Source: Odiellus spinosus (Eukaryota > Arthropoda > Arachnida > Opiliones > Phalangiidae). From it: DNA of 64,000 nt. The position numbers and the translations under genes were made by a program. The stretch lies in NCBI GenBank assembly GCA_963920705.1, contig OY987231.1, positions 21,739,024 to 21,803,023 of the forward strand, read 5' to 3'. Numbering within the stretch: the stretch's first letter is position 1; the number at the start of each line of letters is the position of its first letter. Shown piece by piece: positions 1 through 12,177 of this stretch. The notes under the pieces are model-generated. The model was not told the DNA's origin. It was given only the letters and a program-made list of their open reading frames with translations, and searched no databases.

Positions 1-2945
1 ATTTTTCATAACCATCCAGGAGCATCGCGACATTACTCCCCCCTATACCTTTCCTTTCTATTCTTTCCGAGACTTTAAAAGGAATTTTCATCGCGTTTCT
101 CATTCGTGTAGGGGGTAAACAATATTCCCATCCCATCATCCTAACCCAACCCACGCAACCTCCTAGTAAGTTAGTTCTAAAACTCCTCGCTCTGGTTTCG
201 GTCAAAGCCGCGAAATTCACCTCTGGCGCGCCCGAGCTACGTATATCCTATTTTGGAATTTATTTCCATCCCCCACTGGAAAATTTTACCTTCCCGCGGT
301 ATATATATGCCTAGTCCGAGTTTTAATGAAACTTTACTCGAAGTTAAAACGTCTTTACCGTAGAACAGCGATATTTTAAAAGCCAGCTTTGCGGGGGTCT
401 CGGGGCGAATCTTTTCAGAACTAGAGTTAGATTTCCTTTCGCTATATATATATATACCTTTAATATTAAATTAGTAAATCAAGCGGGCTAGAAAGGGCTC
501 GCTCTGGGTATCGTCAACGTAAAATATCCCGCGGATTATGCTGCAGCGAAATTCGCGGAAAAGGACAATCAAGATTCATTATGGAAAGAGAAGCCCTCGA
601 CTATTATGGCAGTGAAACCCTGGATACACTGTCTCTATCTCTCTCTCTCTCTCCTTGAAAATAAAACTGAAAACCTCGAGCAAGCGAGTGAGCGAGCTAT
701 AGGGAGTCGTTATACGCATTTTAGTATTTATTTTAGCGCCCTGCTGGCACCCCTGGAGGTGGTTTTCCAACACCAAAGGTTCCGTAACACGCGTCCTCCG
801 CTCGCACGCGTGGAGATTCTAATATCCTGAAGTAGCCATTTCCGGGTGTAATAAAAAAAGGGGTAAAATAGAGCTGGACCTATATCAGTAGTACGTCAAT
901 TGATTTGACACCAAACGCGAACATATATTATAGATATAACTGGTATCTAAGCTTTGCATAAGTGTGCAGCCAATAGATTCAGTTATAACGTTGCAAGGAA
1001 CTTGTATTACTATCTATCTACGGTAATTTTGGGTTCTTCTGAAGTTACAACTGAGTATATTTATTTATGGTACATTTATATAGGTACACGCGCCCTCCGG
1101 TGTATTCCCGCAGCTTTCCCACAGAAATGCCGTACTCTTTCGTATCATTAATCTTTATTTTGGATGAAGGATTTAACCCCTTGTGGTGCGCACTCCCGGT
1201 CTATAACATATAGTCTTTTTAACATTTGCATCCTTTGTCATATACCATCGAGTTATATTAATTAACTAGTATTTAGTGCATGGATTTCTCGAAGCTTGGG
1301 CTTTGTAAATTGATTATAAATATAAATAAAGTTATTTTAATTGTAATATAGCTAGTTTTTAGGCCATTTCCACGCTTTTCAATGAGTAAGCGTAAGTTAC
1401 CGCGCTATTCAGTCGTTAGATTAGTGCCTTATATGGTCCGTAGTGAAAAATGTAAATGAGCTTTATGCATATGTTTTATTATCGTGGCTATTTATGTATA
1501 TTTTATTTCGCGCCAAAAGGTGTGAGGATAAAAAACAAATTTTTAGTTGGAGAATCATTGCACTAGAAGCGGCAATTCACTCTTAATAAGGGAAAATGGT
1601 CGTCAGGACGTAATAGAGCGTAGGCTTAGCCTTCGTATATAAAATAGTGGAATTATGAAAGTTAGCAATAAGAAAACGAATATTGAAATTTCTGGACCTA
1701 TCATTTTTTCTAAAAATGAACTTTTTGGTTATATTGGTTAGGGGAATGGCCCCAATTAAGTTTGCCCCCTAGAAGTCTTTTTGTTTTGTCCCTTAGGACT
1801 AGTTTAATTAAACGCGGTAATTTTGTTGGGCTACGTCACGGATCGATTCGTTAATCTGAATTCAAGTTAATTAGGATTATCCATGACGATGCTCAATCCT
1901 TTTACACTCCAATTAATCTTTTATATTATTTAATCTAATAAAATCAAATGACTGAGAGCTTTAAAGAAACCTTTTTTTTTATTAGAAAAACAGCTTTTTT
2001 TTTAATATAGAAACTCTTAAACCAATACTTGGAAGTTCTTCTTAGATCTAAAATATACACTCAATATATACGAACTTGTACGAAAACATACAGTCTACTA
2101 ATCTATTCCGTAACCCATGGTAACCAAGTTTTCTAGAGAGAAGTTAGGTCGAACTGCTTGAGTGTGTCTCTCTCTTCTCCACACTCCTTTTCTACTTTTC
2201 TCAATCCTTATCTCGCTTTCCTCCTCTGCAAATCATAAATTTTTGAATTTGCCAAGCTCAGGGCTAAAAATGGTGTAGGTGGGTGGTTCGGGAATCGAGG
2301 GAGAAAATTGTTGGCGCATGTCGTGGTGCGTGGGGTTGTCGCTGGAGCGTGGAGACCTCGGTGCGCCATCTTCACTTGCCCCCCGCCTTTTTTTCCCTCC
2401 ACACCCCCCACAAAAATCTCTCTTGGATCAACACCGAATGATTCATCAAAAAATCTGTTTATACTAATCCGATTAAACTCGGTTCGCTCGCTAGCTCGCT
2501 TCCCGGCCAGGATTTTCTATAGTCAGTAACAGTTACAGTTTTCAGCTTATAACTAGATCATATTCCACCATGATTTTATAGCGCGTACGAACCTATAATA
2601 ACCCTTAGCTTCGTAAGATTTTACTTAGATATAAAGGGAGACTCGTTTCGCTCTTGCTGTCAAATATGGATGATATTGGTTATAGATTTCTAACACTTCT
2701 TTTAAAGGGAGTATGAAAATGAAAAGTGACAGTTTTTAGCTTTAGATTATGAGAGAAAAAATATACGTAAACCTTTCTTAACGTTTGTTCACCGTTAGCC
2801 AATGAAAAACGTTCCCCTGGAAGATATATCCAAGATTATAACTTCGGTTGGTATTAGTTACATTTTCGAGAATTGGGCGTACATAAAAATTAAAGAAGAA
2901 AACGCTCGCTGCGTAAAAGAGGTTGCCACCTCATTATCTTGGAAG
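1..2945. other. No gene seen; AT-rich sequence with microsatellites
   Basis: This stretch contains a TA run at about 444-458, a CT run at 631-654 and a CT-rich patch at 2163-2190. Open frames are at most 74 codons and unrecognised. A possible T2-type end, TTTAAAGGGAGTATGAAAATG, lies at 2701. Confidence 0.6.
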
Positions 2946-3052
2946 AAATGATTGGCTACCTTACTGAACACGACCTGCAAATGATTGGCTACCTTATTGA
3001 ATACGACCTTCTTATCTTAGAAATAATTGGCTACCTTATTGAATACGACCTG
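2946..3052 (+). repeat. Short tandem repeat, about 33-bp unit, three copies
   Basis: AATGATTGGCTACCTTACTG followed by AACACGACCT is repeated three times. The spacing is 33 bp and then 42 bp, the latter from a 9-bp insertion (CTTATCTTA). Confidence 0.9.
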
Positions 3053-3624
3053 TTTATCATGATCATGTTCACGCTCCCTTTAGAAATCCAATTCAGATGA
3101 AGAGATAACACGAAGCCTACGTAAGTTCGCGTTTACTGAAACTAGGAAGTGATTCGAACTCTTATAACTTCCCTTACGGAACTGTAGTTCCCATGCGGAG
3201 ATAGCAAACCGAATTACCCCCTCCTTACCCTATCCGCGTTTTATTTAAATTCAAAAATTTACAATGTTATAACCCATCTTTCCAGCTAGCGCGGGCCTCT
3301 TCTCGTTCCCTCTCTCTTTCTGGGCTTAGATATTTTGGAGGGCACCCTTGGCGACTTTGAATCCCCTTAAGAGCTGTCCATATAAACTCCTGATCGAATT
3401 GAGAACTCGACGCGCGGACATGTCGCCCATATTTTGCATAATAGAGAAAAAATGTCCCGTCGTTTTTGGCCAAAATTATATCGGATTATAAAATAGGGTT
3501 TAACACGAGTAGGATAACCCCTTTGGGATCTAGTTGTCTAGATTATTTAAGTTGTTAAGGATTTTATCGTTTTGGTTGCTCAGATTTTTTCAATTTTTCA
3601 AAACTGGGATGGTTTTATCTATGA
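3053..3624. other. No gene seen
   Basis: This is mostly unique sequence. The short reverse frame at 3267-3473 spans a CT-rich tract and is not credible. Confidence 0.6.
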
Positions 3625-3910
3625 CAGAAGCCGATGAAACCCTCCTTTGAAGTCTATTACTCCCGAGTCTTGTGTACCCCTCTCTGTATGGGTTAGTTTC
3701 AAAAAGCGCGATTCGTACGCCTCCTAACGGTAGATATTTTCGGAGCGGAAGTTCGTCGAGCTAATATCTCTAGCAGCCTTGGAGTTCGTCAAAAAACGTC
3801 GTATTTTGTGGAGAGAGAGAATTTCCAATTTTCCGTAGACAAGGGGGTATGAAGTAGGACCCCTCCGATCTCGTAAAATTGAGAATTTTACCAATACAGA
3901 GAGGAACGCC
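3625..3910 (+). mobile_element. Family A MITE, copy 1, 3'-truncated
   Basis: The left terminus CAGAAGCCGATGAAACCC and the family interior are present. The copy stops matching just after the subterminal CCAATACAGAGAGGAACGCC block, so the right TIR is lost and no TSD can be scored. The left flank is TCTATGA. Confidence 0.85.
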
Positions 3911-4850
3911 TCTGTTTGGGGAAAGCCTATATAATTAATGTAAGTTGGAAAGTAGGCCAAAATTCTGGGGTTATTGGACGAATATTTTTCTATCATTTCT
4001 TAATTAAATTTTATTAATGTATGCATTTTCGAAGCTCGTGTAGCCAGGAAAAAGGTTAGGGTTAATTTCTTAGATGAAATATAATTTTCATTTAATGAAA
4101 AATCAGAGATAAAGGAAACCATACCTTAGTACGCGTTGAAAACTAATTTTTACTGTCATTTTGTTTAAGATTAGTTCACGTGGAAAAGATGAAGCGGAGT
4201 GTTAAATAATATAAAACCTGATGCTAGAGAAAATAGTGTTCCGAAACATTCGTGATTGAGTCTCTCGACAAAATTTCGCCGTCGAAGTCTAGCCTTCTAC
4301 TTGATTTGTTCAACTCTAGGAGTAATTGTTCCTTGAACTTTTCAAATACGGTCTAGAGTTAAGCGATAGCCATTCCCGAACGGAACTAGACGTTATTTAA
4401 GCGAGTTGCGTCCTGTTCCACGCGCTTTCTCGTTTCCTTCCTGGTGGCGTTAAGACAAAAGCTTCCACGTCGGGGTATACGTCTTCCTCCTATAGCTAGA
4501 TCGCGGCTAGCCCGAGGAAACGAAAAAGATCTTTATATAAGAAAACGTTATATCTATAGGGATCTCCAGAAGACGTTACAGTTCCCGCTGCTCCCTCTTA
4601 ATTCTTATTGATAGTCGATAGGTCGAGACCGTGGTGCCTGCCCGCAGCTGGCCCGACGTTTAGACTATCAAGTCATTTGCCTGGAAGGGTATATAGCTAT
4701 TCGAGAATAGAGAGACCTCTGGAGGGAAAAAAACTCTCCATGGAATTCTATACCTTTAATTACGTTTCTTTATTAGTAAGGTGGGGGAAATAACTGACTT
4801 ATAAAGCGTAATCCTTTTAATTTCATTAATCCCGATTAAATATACGACTA
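3911..4850. other. No gene seen
   Basis: The DNA is AT-rich, with a GC-richer patch at about 4380-4700. No open frame exceeds 61 codons, and no palindrome with defined ends was noticed. Confidence 0.6.
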
Positions 4851-4940
4851 TTAACAATAGACTCCCCGTCTATCTTAGATGATAAATATGAATAACAAAA
4901 CCTGGTGTTCATAAGCGTCCTCTAACGGCAAACGTGGGCA
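4851..4940 (+). repeat. Family J end, copy 1
   Basis: TTAACAATAGACTCCCCGTC continues through ATATGAATAACAAAACC to CCTCTAACGGCAAACG. This matches the ends of the element at 12178-13504 and the copy at 45738. Confidence 0.8.
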
Positions 4941-5151
4941 AAATTTGTAACTAAAAATAGCGATTGAGTTGAGATGGTGAAAGTGACGCTGTCAGGATAT
5001 GTTGGGAAATCTGTACCGTTTAAGGTAGAAGCCGTTAACATCATTTTATCCTTCAAATACATTTCAAAAGTAACAAATTTTTGATCACCAAAAACCGTGA
5101 TTTTGAAAATAAACGAAATTGGAGTTTCATTTTTAACTCATGTTTTTTCGT

Positions 5152-5326
5152 TTAAAGGGAGAATGTCGATAGTCCTTATATGGGGAGTTCTCCATGAATC
5201 CAGCTAAGCCTATTTTAATGATAAGTTTAAATTTTATTTCTAGAGTAATTTGCTGTTGGATTAGGCCTATTTAAACGACAAGGAATCGATAAAAAAAGTA
5301 TTTTTAAGGTTTCATTCTCCCTTTAA
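5152..5326. mobile_element. Family B (T2/Kolobok-like) MITE, internally deleted
   Basis: The element starts TTAAAGGGAGAATG and ends CATTCTCCCTTTAA, so a TTAA flanks each side. Most of the left arm is missing. What remains joins GATAGTCCTTATATGGGGAG to the standard right arm with GGATTAGGCCTATTTAAACG. The TTAAAGGRR terminus is the hallmark described for T2-type MITEs of the Kolobok superfamily; the assignment is by termini only. Confidence 0.85.
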
Positions 5327-7361
5327 CATAATTCTTAAAGGAAAGATACTAAAAATGAGTTCGTTTTAAGGGCCTTAAGCTTAATTTTGAAAGATACTTA
5401 GGTTTATTTTGGCTTTGTTTTCTAGAACGCGCCTTAGAAATAAAGAGCTAGCTACGCCTCTCCGTGCAGGCTCCATGACGTTTTTGAAGTTCATGCTAGG
5501 GAGCTTTGTGAAAGGCCTATTATTCTTAGCTCCCAACTCGTAACAAGGCAAAGTCTATCTATATATCCCCACTGGATCATTTTCCATAAAAAAGGCCCGG
5601 CTTCGCGCTAATGGTTGTGTAGTATATATACTAGCTCGAGCTGGCGTCTGTTGTGAGCGGAATGAATTCTCCTTTCGCTAGTTCGTGAACTCCAGCTTTC
5701 TCTTCTAGTTTCTCTCCCTCTCCGTGTTTAGATCTTCCATTTAGAGCGAAAGAACGCGAACAAAGTTACGAGCAACGGACGCCATCTAGTAGATTCATCT
5801 AAGCAAGGGCGTTCCGGATGCTTAGCGTATACAACATTCGAAACGATTCATTAGACTACCCAAGAGAGAGGAAAAAGTAATTTTTGGGAAGTTTTGGGGA
5901 GTGCCTGGCCATTTTCCCTGATACTCATGATGGCAAATGAGGATATTCCCAGCGTAGGACTATGAGTTGATAAAAATCCTCAATTTGTTCCCTTTCTCCC
6001 GGCCAGCTCCGTTCTTATTTCTTAAAATCTCCCGTTGGTAACCTAGAGGGAAGGGTAACGCCAAGTCTTCAAGTTGTAATAGTTTTAGGACTAGTGAAGA
6101 TGAAAATGAAGTGTACTCCTATTAAAAATAAGGCTTGTTTGAGTATTAAAACATTCTGAACTGACTCTGGATTTTGGAAAAAGATTATAATTTTGATATT
6201 ATATTAAAAGAAGGACCATTGGCTAATCAAAAGACTCCACACCTTTGGTTTTATAAAATAACCGCGACACGTACTGTTATAAGCATTAGCGCGGCTCAAA
6301 GAGATTGCCGTAGCTGGTGTCGCGGGGGTTTAACTTAGCCAAAGATGTGGCGTCTTTTGATTAGTCGAAGGTCCTCCTTGTCATTGAATGCCAAATTAAG
6401 AAGGATTCCGTATTTTATAGAATTCAGAGTCCCCTCCTGAACGTTTTAGACTCAATTTTCTCTTTTCTTGCCTTTTAGATCCATTTAGGGCCTTGGAGTT
6501 TGACATGTCAGTTGAAATATATCAGATTTTATGAATTTATCAGAAAAAACAGTCGGAAAATTTGGTGAAACCTGTGATTTATTGTCTCAAAATTAGAGTA
6601 TGGACTCTTATATATCTCTCTCAACGCGTGTTAGTTTTGGCCTCCCTTAAATTATTCCACTAGTAATTGTCCGTCGCTTTTTATCTTAGTACACGCTTGT
6701 AAGCCGATAAGGGGCCGACCATAAATTTATCGCGACGTGGCTTTATTGACAAGGTGAATAACGCGAATAATTACATCACAATTTACTTTCAACGCTTAAG
6801 ATAAGCTTTATTTCCTTTAATTAAAACACTCGGTAGACAAATTATATTTTATAGGGAGTTTTTCCTATCTTGATAATTCGTTCGGGTTTTTCGAGGGAAG
6901 CGATATTAAATCGTGACTTTCTGCTGGCTTCGAAAAAGCTTTTTTCAAATCCCGGGCACGTATTAGAGAGAGAGAGGGTCCAGGGGTGTGTCCCTGATAC
7001 GGGTTAGAAATCCGGCAGTACGCGTTGGGAGTGTTAAATTCGATATAATAATGCGACTTAATTGTATGAGACTCGTTTATTCGATTCGCATTGAGGGAGT
7101 TCTCCCGTAGAAAATCCCTGAACAGAAGATTATCTTTGGAAAAGAACTCTATAGACCTATATATCGTATCAATGTGGGGTAATATTTTTAAGTACGGTTT
7201 TATGAAGTTCAAAACGCCATATCTATAGTTTGAAAAGTTTTTAATGATGATTATAACTTTTGATTTTCATTCTTATATTAATTTTTCTGTTTTGGGAAAT
7301 TGCATTTGATCAAAAGTGAAGTACATGGTGTAATGATGTAATTGTTTGCTTTGGTTTTGAT
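5327..7361. other. No gene seen outside the 6211 fold-back
   Basis: This is unique sequence. The 115-codon reverse frame at 6865-7212 has no recognisable motif and includes a GA-repeat-encoded stretch. Confidence 0.55.
6211..6379. repeat. Family R: 169-bp fold-back
   Basis: The left arm AAGGACCATTGGCTAATCAA continues through AAGACTCCACACCTTTGG. The right arm CCAAAGATGTGGCGTCTTTT continues through GATTAGTCGAAGGTCCT. The arms are about 38 bp with a few mismatches. The loop contains CGCGACACG and CGTAGCTGGTGTCGCG, a second inverted block. No clear TSD is visible. Confidence 0.85.
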
Positions 7362-7700
7362 TTAGAGGGAGGATGAAGAGGGAAATAAAGTGATTTTTTT
7401 TTTTTTATCGACCCTATACTTACCATCAAAATAGGCTTAGCTGGATTCATGGCGATCATGCATTCCCCATATAAGGGTCATCGATCAATGTCATTGGTCG
7501 ATAGTCCTTGTATGCGAGGGGGCAGACACTAGCGAACTCAGGTGTACAAAATTTTTTAAACTCTTTGAACTATCAAAGCTGTACTCAGAGTTTATAAGAG
7601 TTCGGACTCAATACACTGTCAAAACTGAACTCAGGTGTACAGCGAATTCAAGAGTGACGGACCCCTCGCTTGTATGTTATTCCCAAGTCCCAAAATACAG
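7362..7700. mobile_element. Family B-like MITE remnant interrupted by an H element
   Basis: The left end AGAGGGAGGATGAAGAGGGA is a diverged B terminus of the same subtype as the lone end at 63343. The middle block CAAAATAGGCTTAGCTGGAT and the TAAGGGTCATCGATCAATG block match family B. The element is split at 7515 by H1. Its right end is not recognisable, so 7700 is approximate. Confidence 0.65.
7515..7668 (+). mobile_element. Family H MITE, copy 1, with 8-bp TSD
   Basis: This 154-bp element runs from CGAGGGGGCAGACACT to AGTGACGGACCCCTCG. The perfect 8-bp duplication CTTGTATG flanks it (7507-7514 and 7669-7676). It is inserted within a family B remnant. Inside, GAACTCAGGTGTACA occurs twice in direct orientation. 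An 8-bp duplication fits hAT- or P-type transposition. Confidence 0.93.
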
Positions 7701-8676
7701 AATAAATAAGATCCACCTCTATTTTACGTTGGACATATGATATTTTCTGATCGAAACAATTAGGGAACCCATGTCTTTTGAAGAGATCATTGTGAAGCTC
7801 TATAATTCAACGAAATAAAGCTTTCTTTTTTTTTACTAATTTTTAATCAAAATTCCGTAGTAAATTCCTTCGTGATATTAAAAATAAAAAAAATAAATTG
7901 TCGAAACTTCTTGAGGACAATTTCTTAAATATATATATATATATTTTTTTTAACCACGAGTTTCTGTATAGCTATCATTCCATTTTAAAAATCTGCCAAA
8001 GCATTTGACAAGCGGGAGTGGAATTGGGGTCGCCCGATTTTTTTTTTTTTTTTTTTTTTTTTTACATTACTCTTTAACTTTTTCTTGTTTCGCCGTCAAC
8101 AAATCAAGCAAGCGGGTTAGAAATATATGATATACTCGTCCATGTATGTTAGGGTAAAGGAACGAATGTCAAATGGTAAGATATTCTTTTTTTATCCAAG
8201 GCTTCTTCTTCCAATTCCTTTGGCTTTTCTACGATGTTAGGAGGTTGGGTTTTAGAGGAATATATTTTTGCATGACTCTCTATTGAATGTCAACAACACT
8301 ACCGGACCCTTTTTCTTTTTCTTTCCAATCCCGCTCCGATTTTCAGGCTTTTCATTTTAACGTCAATGACAGGAATAGTTTATTGTATATTACTCGATTG
8401 AAATGCTGTACACAGCTTTTTTTTTTCTTTCTCTTTACTTAAAAATGTCGTTTGAACTGTTACTTTTCAATATTGTTTACAATTTATATGTTTTGAGCGT
8501 TGTATTTTAACGTCAAAAACATTTATTGCTCGTAAGTTTATTAGTTTGACAGTGAAATTAATTAACGTGATATCAGTTATATTTAAAAATCTACGTCAGA
8601 AACACGTCAGTGTTTTTTATTGAACTTTTCGCTGAACACAATTATAAATTTGCTCAACTTATCTGTGGCTAGTGCA
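7677..8676. other. No gene seen; T-rich sequence
   Basis: This is AT-rich DNA with a TA run near 7931-7943 and poly-T tracts. No long frame is present. Confidence 0.6.
8039..8063 (+). repeat. Poly-T tract
   Basis: An uninterrupted T run of about 25 follows CGCCCGA. No element with a matching body lies upstream on either strand, so it is scored as simple sequence rather than a retroposon tail. Confidence 0.85.
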
Positions 8677-9125
8677 TAGGGTGGCCACAGGTCTGGGAAA
8701 AGTCAGGGAATTTGAAAATGAACCAAAAAAGTCAGGGAATTTTAAGATATTTTAAAAAGTCTGGGAAAAGTCAGGGAATTTGAAAATGAACCAAAAAAGT
8801 CAGGCAATTTTAAGATATTTTAAAAAGTCAATGAATTTTAAGATATTTTAAAAAGTCAGGGAATTTTAAGATATTTTAAAAAGTCAGAAAAATCGTGGAG
8901 TTTAAAGATCTTTCGAGAAGTCAGGAAATTATAATCATTATCTGCAGAAAAGATTCTCAGCTGACCGTGTCAGTTGTATAGATTAGAACAAAGATACGCG
9001 TGCAAAAAGTTTGGCGAACGCGATTATATAAAAAATAAAAGGTTAAAAATTGGGTAGTATTAGCCGAAACGGTCAGGGAAAATCGTTGGAAAAGGTCAGG
9101 GAAAACCCTATAAAAGTCAGTTTTG
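8677..9125 (+). repeat. Family E: TAGGGTGGCCAC-led AGTCAGGG minisatellite
   Basis: The segment opens with TAGGGTGGCCACAGGTCTGG. Units built on AAAAAGTCAGGGAATTTT and AAGATATTTTAAAAAG follow, with a higher-order duplication near 8700-8810. Units decay after 8890 and reappear as GGTCAGGGAAAA at 9073-9110. Its leader shares GGGTGGCCAC with the family D terminus, which suggests a related transposon end. Confidence 0.85.
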
Positions 9126-9724
9126 ATTTTAAGCGAGTGACCTCATCAAATGTATTATATTCGAAAGATATAAAAACCAGCCTGAATTTGGATACTAACC
9201 CTTTAAGAAATATTCCTTATTATCCTTTTTATGTATTGATAAAGGTGTGGTCCTTGTACTGTTTTTCCGCGAATGTTAGGCTTATAAAATATGAATGGTT
9301 GGATCTCTCTTGTCTTTCTCTCTCCGCCACACCGCGCGAGTTTTTCTTCTGGGAAAGGAACGCTCGGAAACCGATAAAAAACAAACCCATCCGGCTTATT
9401 TACGACTTATCGATGTGTAGAAGCATATTTCCCCTCTTAGTCCCTCTTCTCTCTATCTGGGCAGCGCGTATTTCTTCCAGCGCTATCTTTTTTGTAGGCA
9501 TATAACTCTAGTCTGGCGATCAAACTATACAGTAAGAATTGCCGAGTACTTCTTTATATTGATTGCCATTGCAGCCAATATAAATCCTATATGTTTTCTC
9601 AAAAACCGTATTTTTCTTTTCTTTGTTCCGTAATATATTCGAAGAATACTCTATAACGCGTAAGGTTATTTTATAGTAGTAAAAATATTCATAGCCAACT
9701 CCTTTTAAATGGAAGTATAGTATT
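9126..9724. other. No gene seen
   Basis: The 151-codon frame 9050-9505 starts inside the AGTCAGGG minisatellite and runs through CT-rich sequence. It has no recognisable domain. Confidence 0.55.
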
Positions 9725-9731
9725 GTAATAC

Positions 9732-10061
9732 CAGAAGTAGATGAAACCCTCCTTTGAAGTCTATTACTCCCTGGTGTTGTCTACCCCCTCTCTGTATGGG
9801 TTAGTTTCAAAAAAACGCCTCCTAACGGTAGATATTTTCGGAGCGGGAGTTCGTCGAGCGAATATCTCTAGCAGCCTTGGAGTTCGTCAAAAAAACATCG
9901 TCGTTTTGTGGAGAAAGAGAATTTCCAATTTTCCGTAGACAGGGGGGTATGAAGTAGGACCCCTCCGATCTCGTAAAATTGAGAATTTTAGCCATACAGA
10001 GAGGAGCGCTATATCGAACATAAGAGTAGTAGACTTCAAAGGAGGGTTTCATCTACTTCTG
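9732..10061 (+). mobile_element. Family A MITE, copy 2 (TAG-end subtype)
   Basis: This is a complete 330-bp copy. Both termini read CAGAAGTAGATGAAACCC, so it has TAG where most copies have CCG. It is flanked by a perfect 7-bp duplication GTAATAC (9725-9731 and 10062-10068). The interior carries the family's GC-richer core with GGAGCGGGAGTTCGTCGAGC. No transposase is encoded; the open frames across the element are by-products of its sequence. Confidence 0.93.
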
Positions 10062-10074
10062 GTAATACTTAAAA

Positions 10075-10176
10075 GGAAACTTGGAGTTAAAAATGGAACA
10101 GCTTTAAACAAATATATAAATTCGGCATGGTGTTCCGAAAATATATTCAAATTATGTTTCATTTTTAGCTCCAAGA
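10075..10176. repeat. Fold-back with AAAGGAAACTTGGAG ends
   Basis: The left arm CTTGGAGTTAAAAATGGAAC is mirrored by GTTTCATTTTTAGCTCCAAG about 80 bp downstream. The same left arm recurs at 11528-11562 after TTAAAGGGAAACTCGGAG. This may be another small T2-like MITE family. Confidence 0.65.
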
Positions 10177-10370
10177 GGTCTGAAACATTGCTGCTGGCGT
10201 GTTTAGAAAATATTTTATGTGTAAGGTAAATTTGTAAAACCCTGATTATGGGCTTTATCCTGAACTTTGGTGCGGTACTGTTCAAACACATTTACAGGCG
10301 CCCGTTGAAAATGCATTAGATTAAATAACCCTAAATGATGGCTTCGTTTTCAGCAGAAAATTGGCGTACC

Positions 10371-10742
10371 TCCCAATGCAACCTAAAAACACCTTATCGT
10401 TTAAATAGATCTAATCCAGCAGTTAAAAATTTACAAAGATATAATAAACTTGAAATAAATTTAAAACTTACCATCAAAATAGGCTTAGCTGAACTCCACA
10501 TATAAGGACTAGCGACCAATGACATTGATCGATGGCTCTTATATGATCTCCATGATCACTAGTCCTTATACTGGGAGTTCAGGATATCTCCATGAATTCA
10601 GCTAAGCCTATTTTGATGATTAGTTTTTTATTTCTAGATTAATATTTGTTTCTATTTTTTTTTTTTTTTTCTGTTGGATTATGCCTATTTAAACGATAAG
10701 GAATCGATAAAAAACACTTGTTAGGTTGCATTATCCATTTAA
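10371..10742. mobile_element. Family B MITE, ends decayed
   Basis: The arms are inverted: AATGCAACCTAAAAACACC on the left and GTTAGGTTGCATTATCC on the right. The inner arms AATAGGCTTAGCTG and CAGCTAAGCCTATTTTGATG and the centre around CATTGATCGATGG are also palindromic. The right side ends in TTAA at 10739. The left TTAA is lost. Confidence 0.85.
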
Positions 10743-11527
10743 GAATGTAGATTTTTAAATTTTTAAGCAATTACCAACAGTTTAAAAATTAAAATATTAA
10801 GAAATGACTTTCCTTTAAATTAAAATCGGACTAACATTGAACAAATCTCGAAGTCTCGTTGACCTTAGTCAATCCTCGAAAACTCTAATGAACCGAGTTT
10901 TCTTCCGCATTTTTACAATCTCGGAAAAGGGATAAGATGGAAAGGGTGGAAGAGGGATGAAATCTCGCTCTCTCTCTTTCTCTGAGAGTTGGTAGTAGTA
11001 GCGGTAGTCCATAGGGGAAGTTCTTATCGTTGACGCTGGTTCGTGGGAACAAACTATATAGATAGAGATGGGTAGGGGGTGTAGGAAGACCGATTGAATG
11101 ATCATCTCTGCCAAGGATCGAGGAGCGTAGTCTCTCGCTTCCTCTGGTGATTGCACCCTGCAGCTGAATCGAAGCTCATTTCTGTCGTTTTTATCACGGA
11201 GATGAATCCGTATACGATGGGAAAAAATTGTATTTCAACGCGTACTGTACTCTAGATGGCCCCTCTTTCTATGTCACAAGTTGCCTTAGAGATAAATAGA
11301 AGATTACCTTTGTACGCGCTGACAACTAAGTATGATTCTAGCGGTATTTTTTTTTTCTTCGCTCACATACGGGAACACCATTGGCGCGACATGCCAATGA
11401 TAGACTAGTGTTATTATGGTTCACGATGCTGTACATGGTATATACATTGAAACGGCCCCTTTTTTCCCATTATATGGATTGAGATTTTGGAAATTGCTCG
11501 ATTATTGCTAAAGAGGAGTTTCGTACA
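10743..11527. other. No gene seen
   Basis: This is unique sequence with a CT/GA-rich patch at 10960-10990 and a poly-T tract near 11348. Confidence 0.6.
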
Positions 11528-11562
11528 TTAAAGGGAAACTCGGAGCTAAAAATGAAACCGCT
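11528..11562 (+). repeat. Solo T2-like end (TTAAAGGGAAACTCGGAG)
   Basis: This matches the left arm of the fold-back at 10075 (GGAAACTYGGAGYTAAAAATG). It has no clear right partner before the B2 element that begins 90 bp later. Confidence 0.55.
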
Positions 11563-11654
11563 TTTTAATTTATTTTCTAAATCAATATGCCAAAAAAGTA
11601 TTCGAGAATTTTTTCACAATTTTTAGACACGATTTTGGTATTTAAATTATTTTC

Positions 11655-12098
11655 TTAAAGGGAGAATGAAAGCTCAAAACAACCTATTTTTAATCGATTA
11701 AGAATGCTAAAATAATATGAGAAAATCAATAATATAACTCACCAAAAATATTTCGTTATTTTATAATCAATTTCCAAAGCTCCGAAACTTGCGGATGCTA
11801 AGCCTTGGCTGCCTAGCTCGGCGAACTAGGCGAGCACGAGCCGTATTATTTTTAATATTCCCGTCTGATCTAGTCGCCAATCACGAGTGAGTACGCGTAT
11901 TTATAAAATACGCGTACTTGCTCGTGATTGGCGACAAGAACAGCCGCGAATATTAAACAAAAATACGGGTCGTGCTAGCCTAGTTCACCGAGCTAGGCAG
12001 CCTAGGCTTAGCATCGGAACTTTGGAAATTGATTATAAAATAGCGAAATATTTTTGGTGAGTTATATTATTGTTTTTATCATTATTTTAGCATTCTCA
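11655..12098. mobile_element. Family B2 long palindrome, right end lost
   Basis: It begins TTAAAGGGAGAATGAAAGC. The arms run inward through ACTCACCAAAAATATTTCG and a CTAGGC-rich block. They meet at a perfect GTACGCGTATTTATAAAATACGCGTAC-type centre near 11890-11920 (arm GTACGCGTATT). The right arm stops at CATTCTCAAAAG, short of the expected outer 40 bp. Confidence 0.9.
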
Positions 12099-12177
12099 AA
12101 AGCTGTTCCTTTTTTAGCCACATTGGGTATATGTTAATGATGTTCGAATTCAAATATATTTGCGCTTTCTAATTTCT

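Noticed and set aside
8039-8063. Poly-T as the tail of a reverse-oriented retroposon
   Set aside because: No SINE, LINE or retrogene body or flanking duplication is visible next to it.
9050-9505. 151-codon forward open frame
   Set aside because: It starts inside a minisatellite and crosses CT-rich DNA, with no recognisable domain or splice-supported neighbour.
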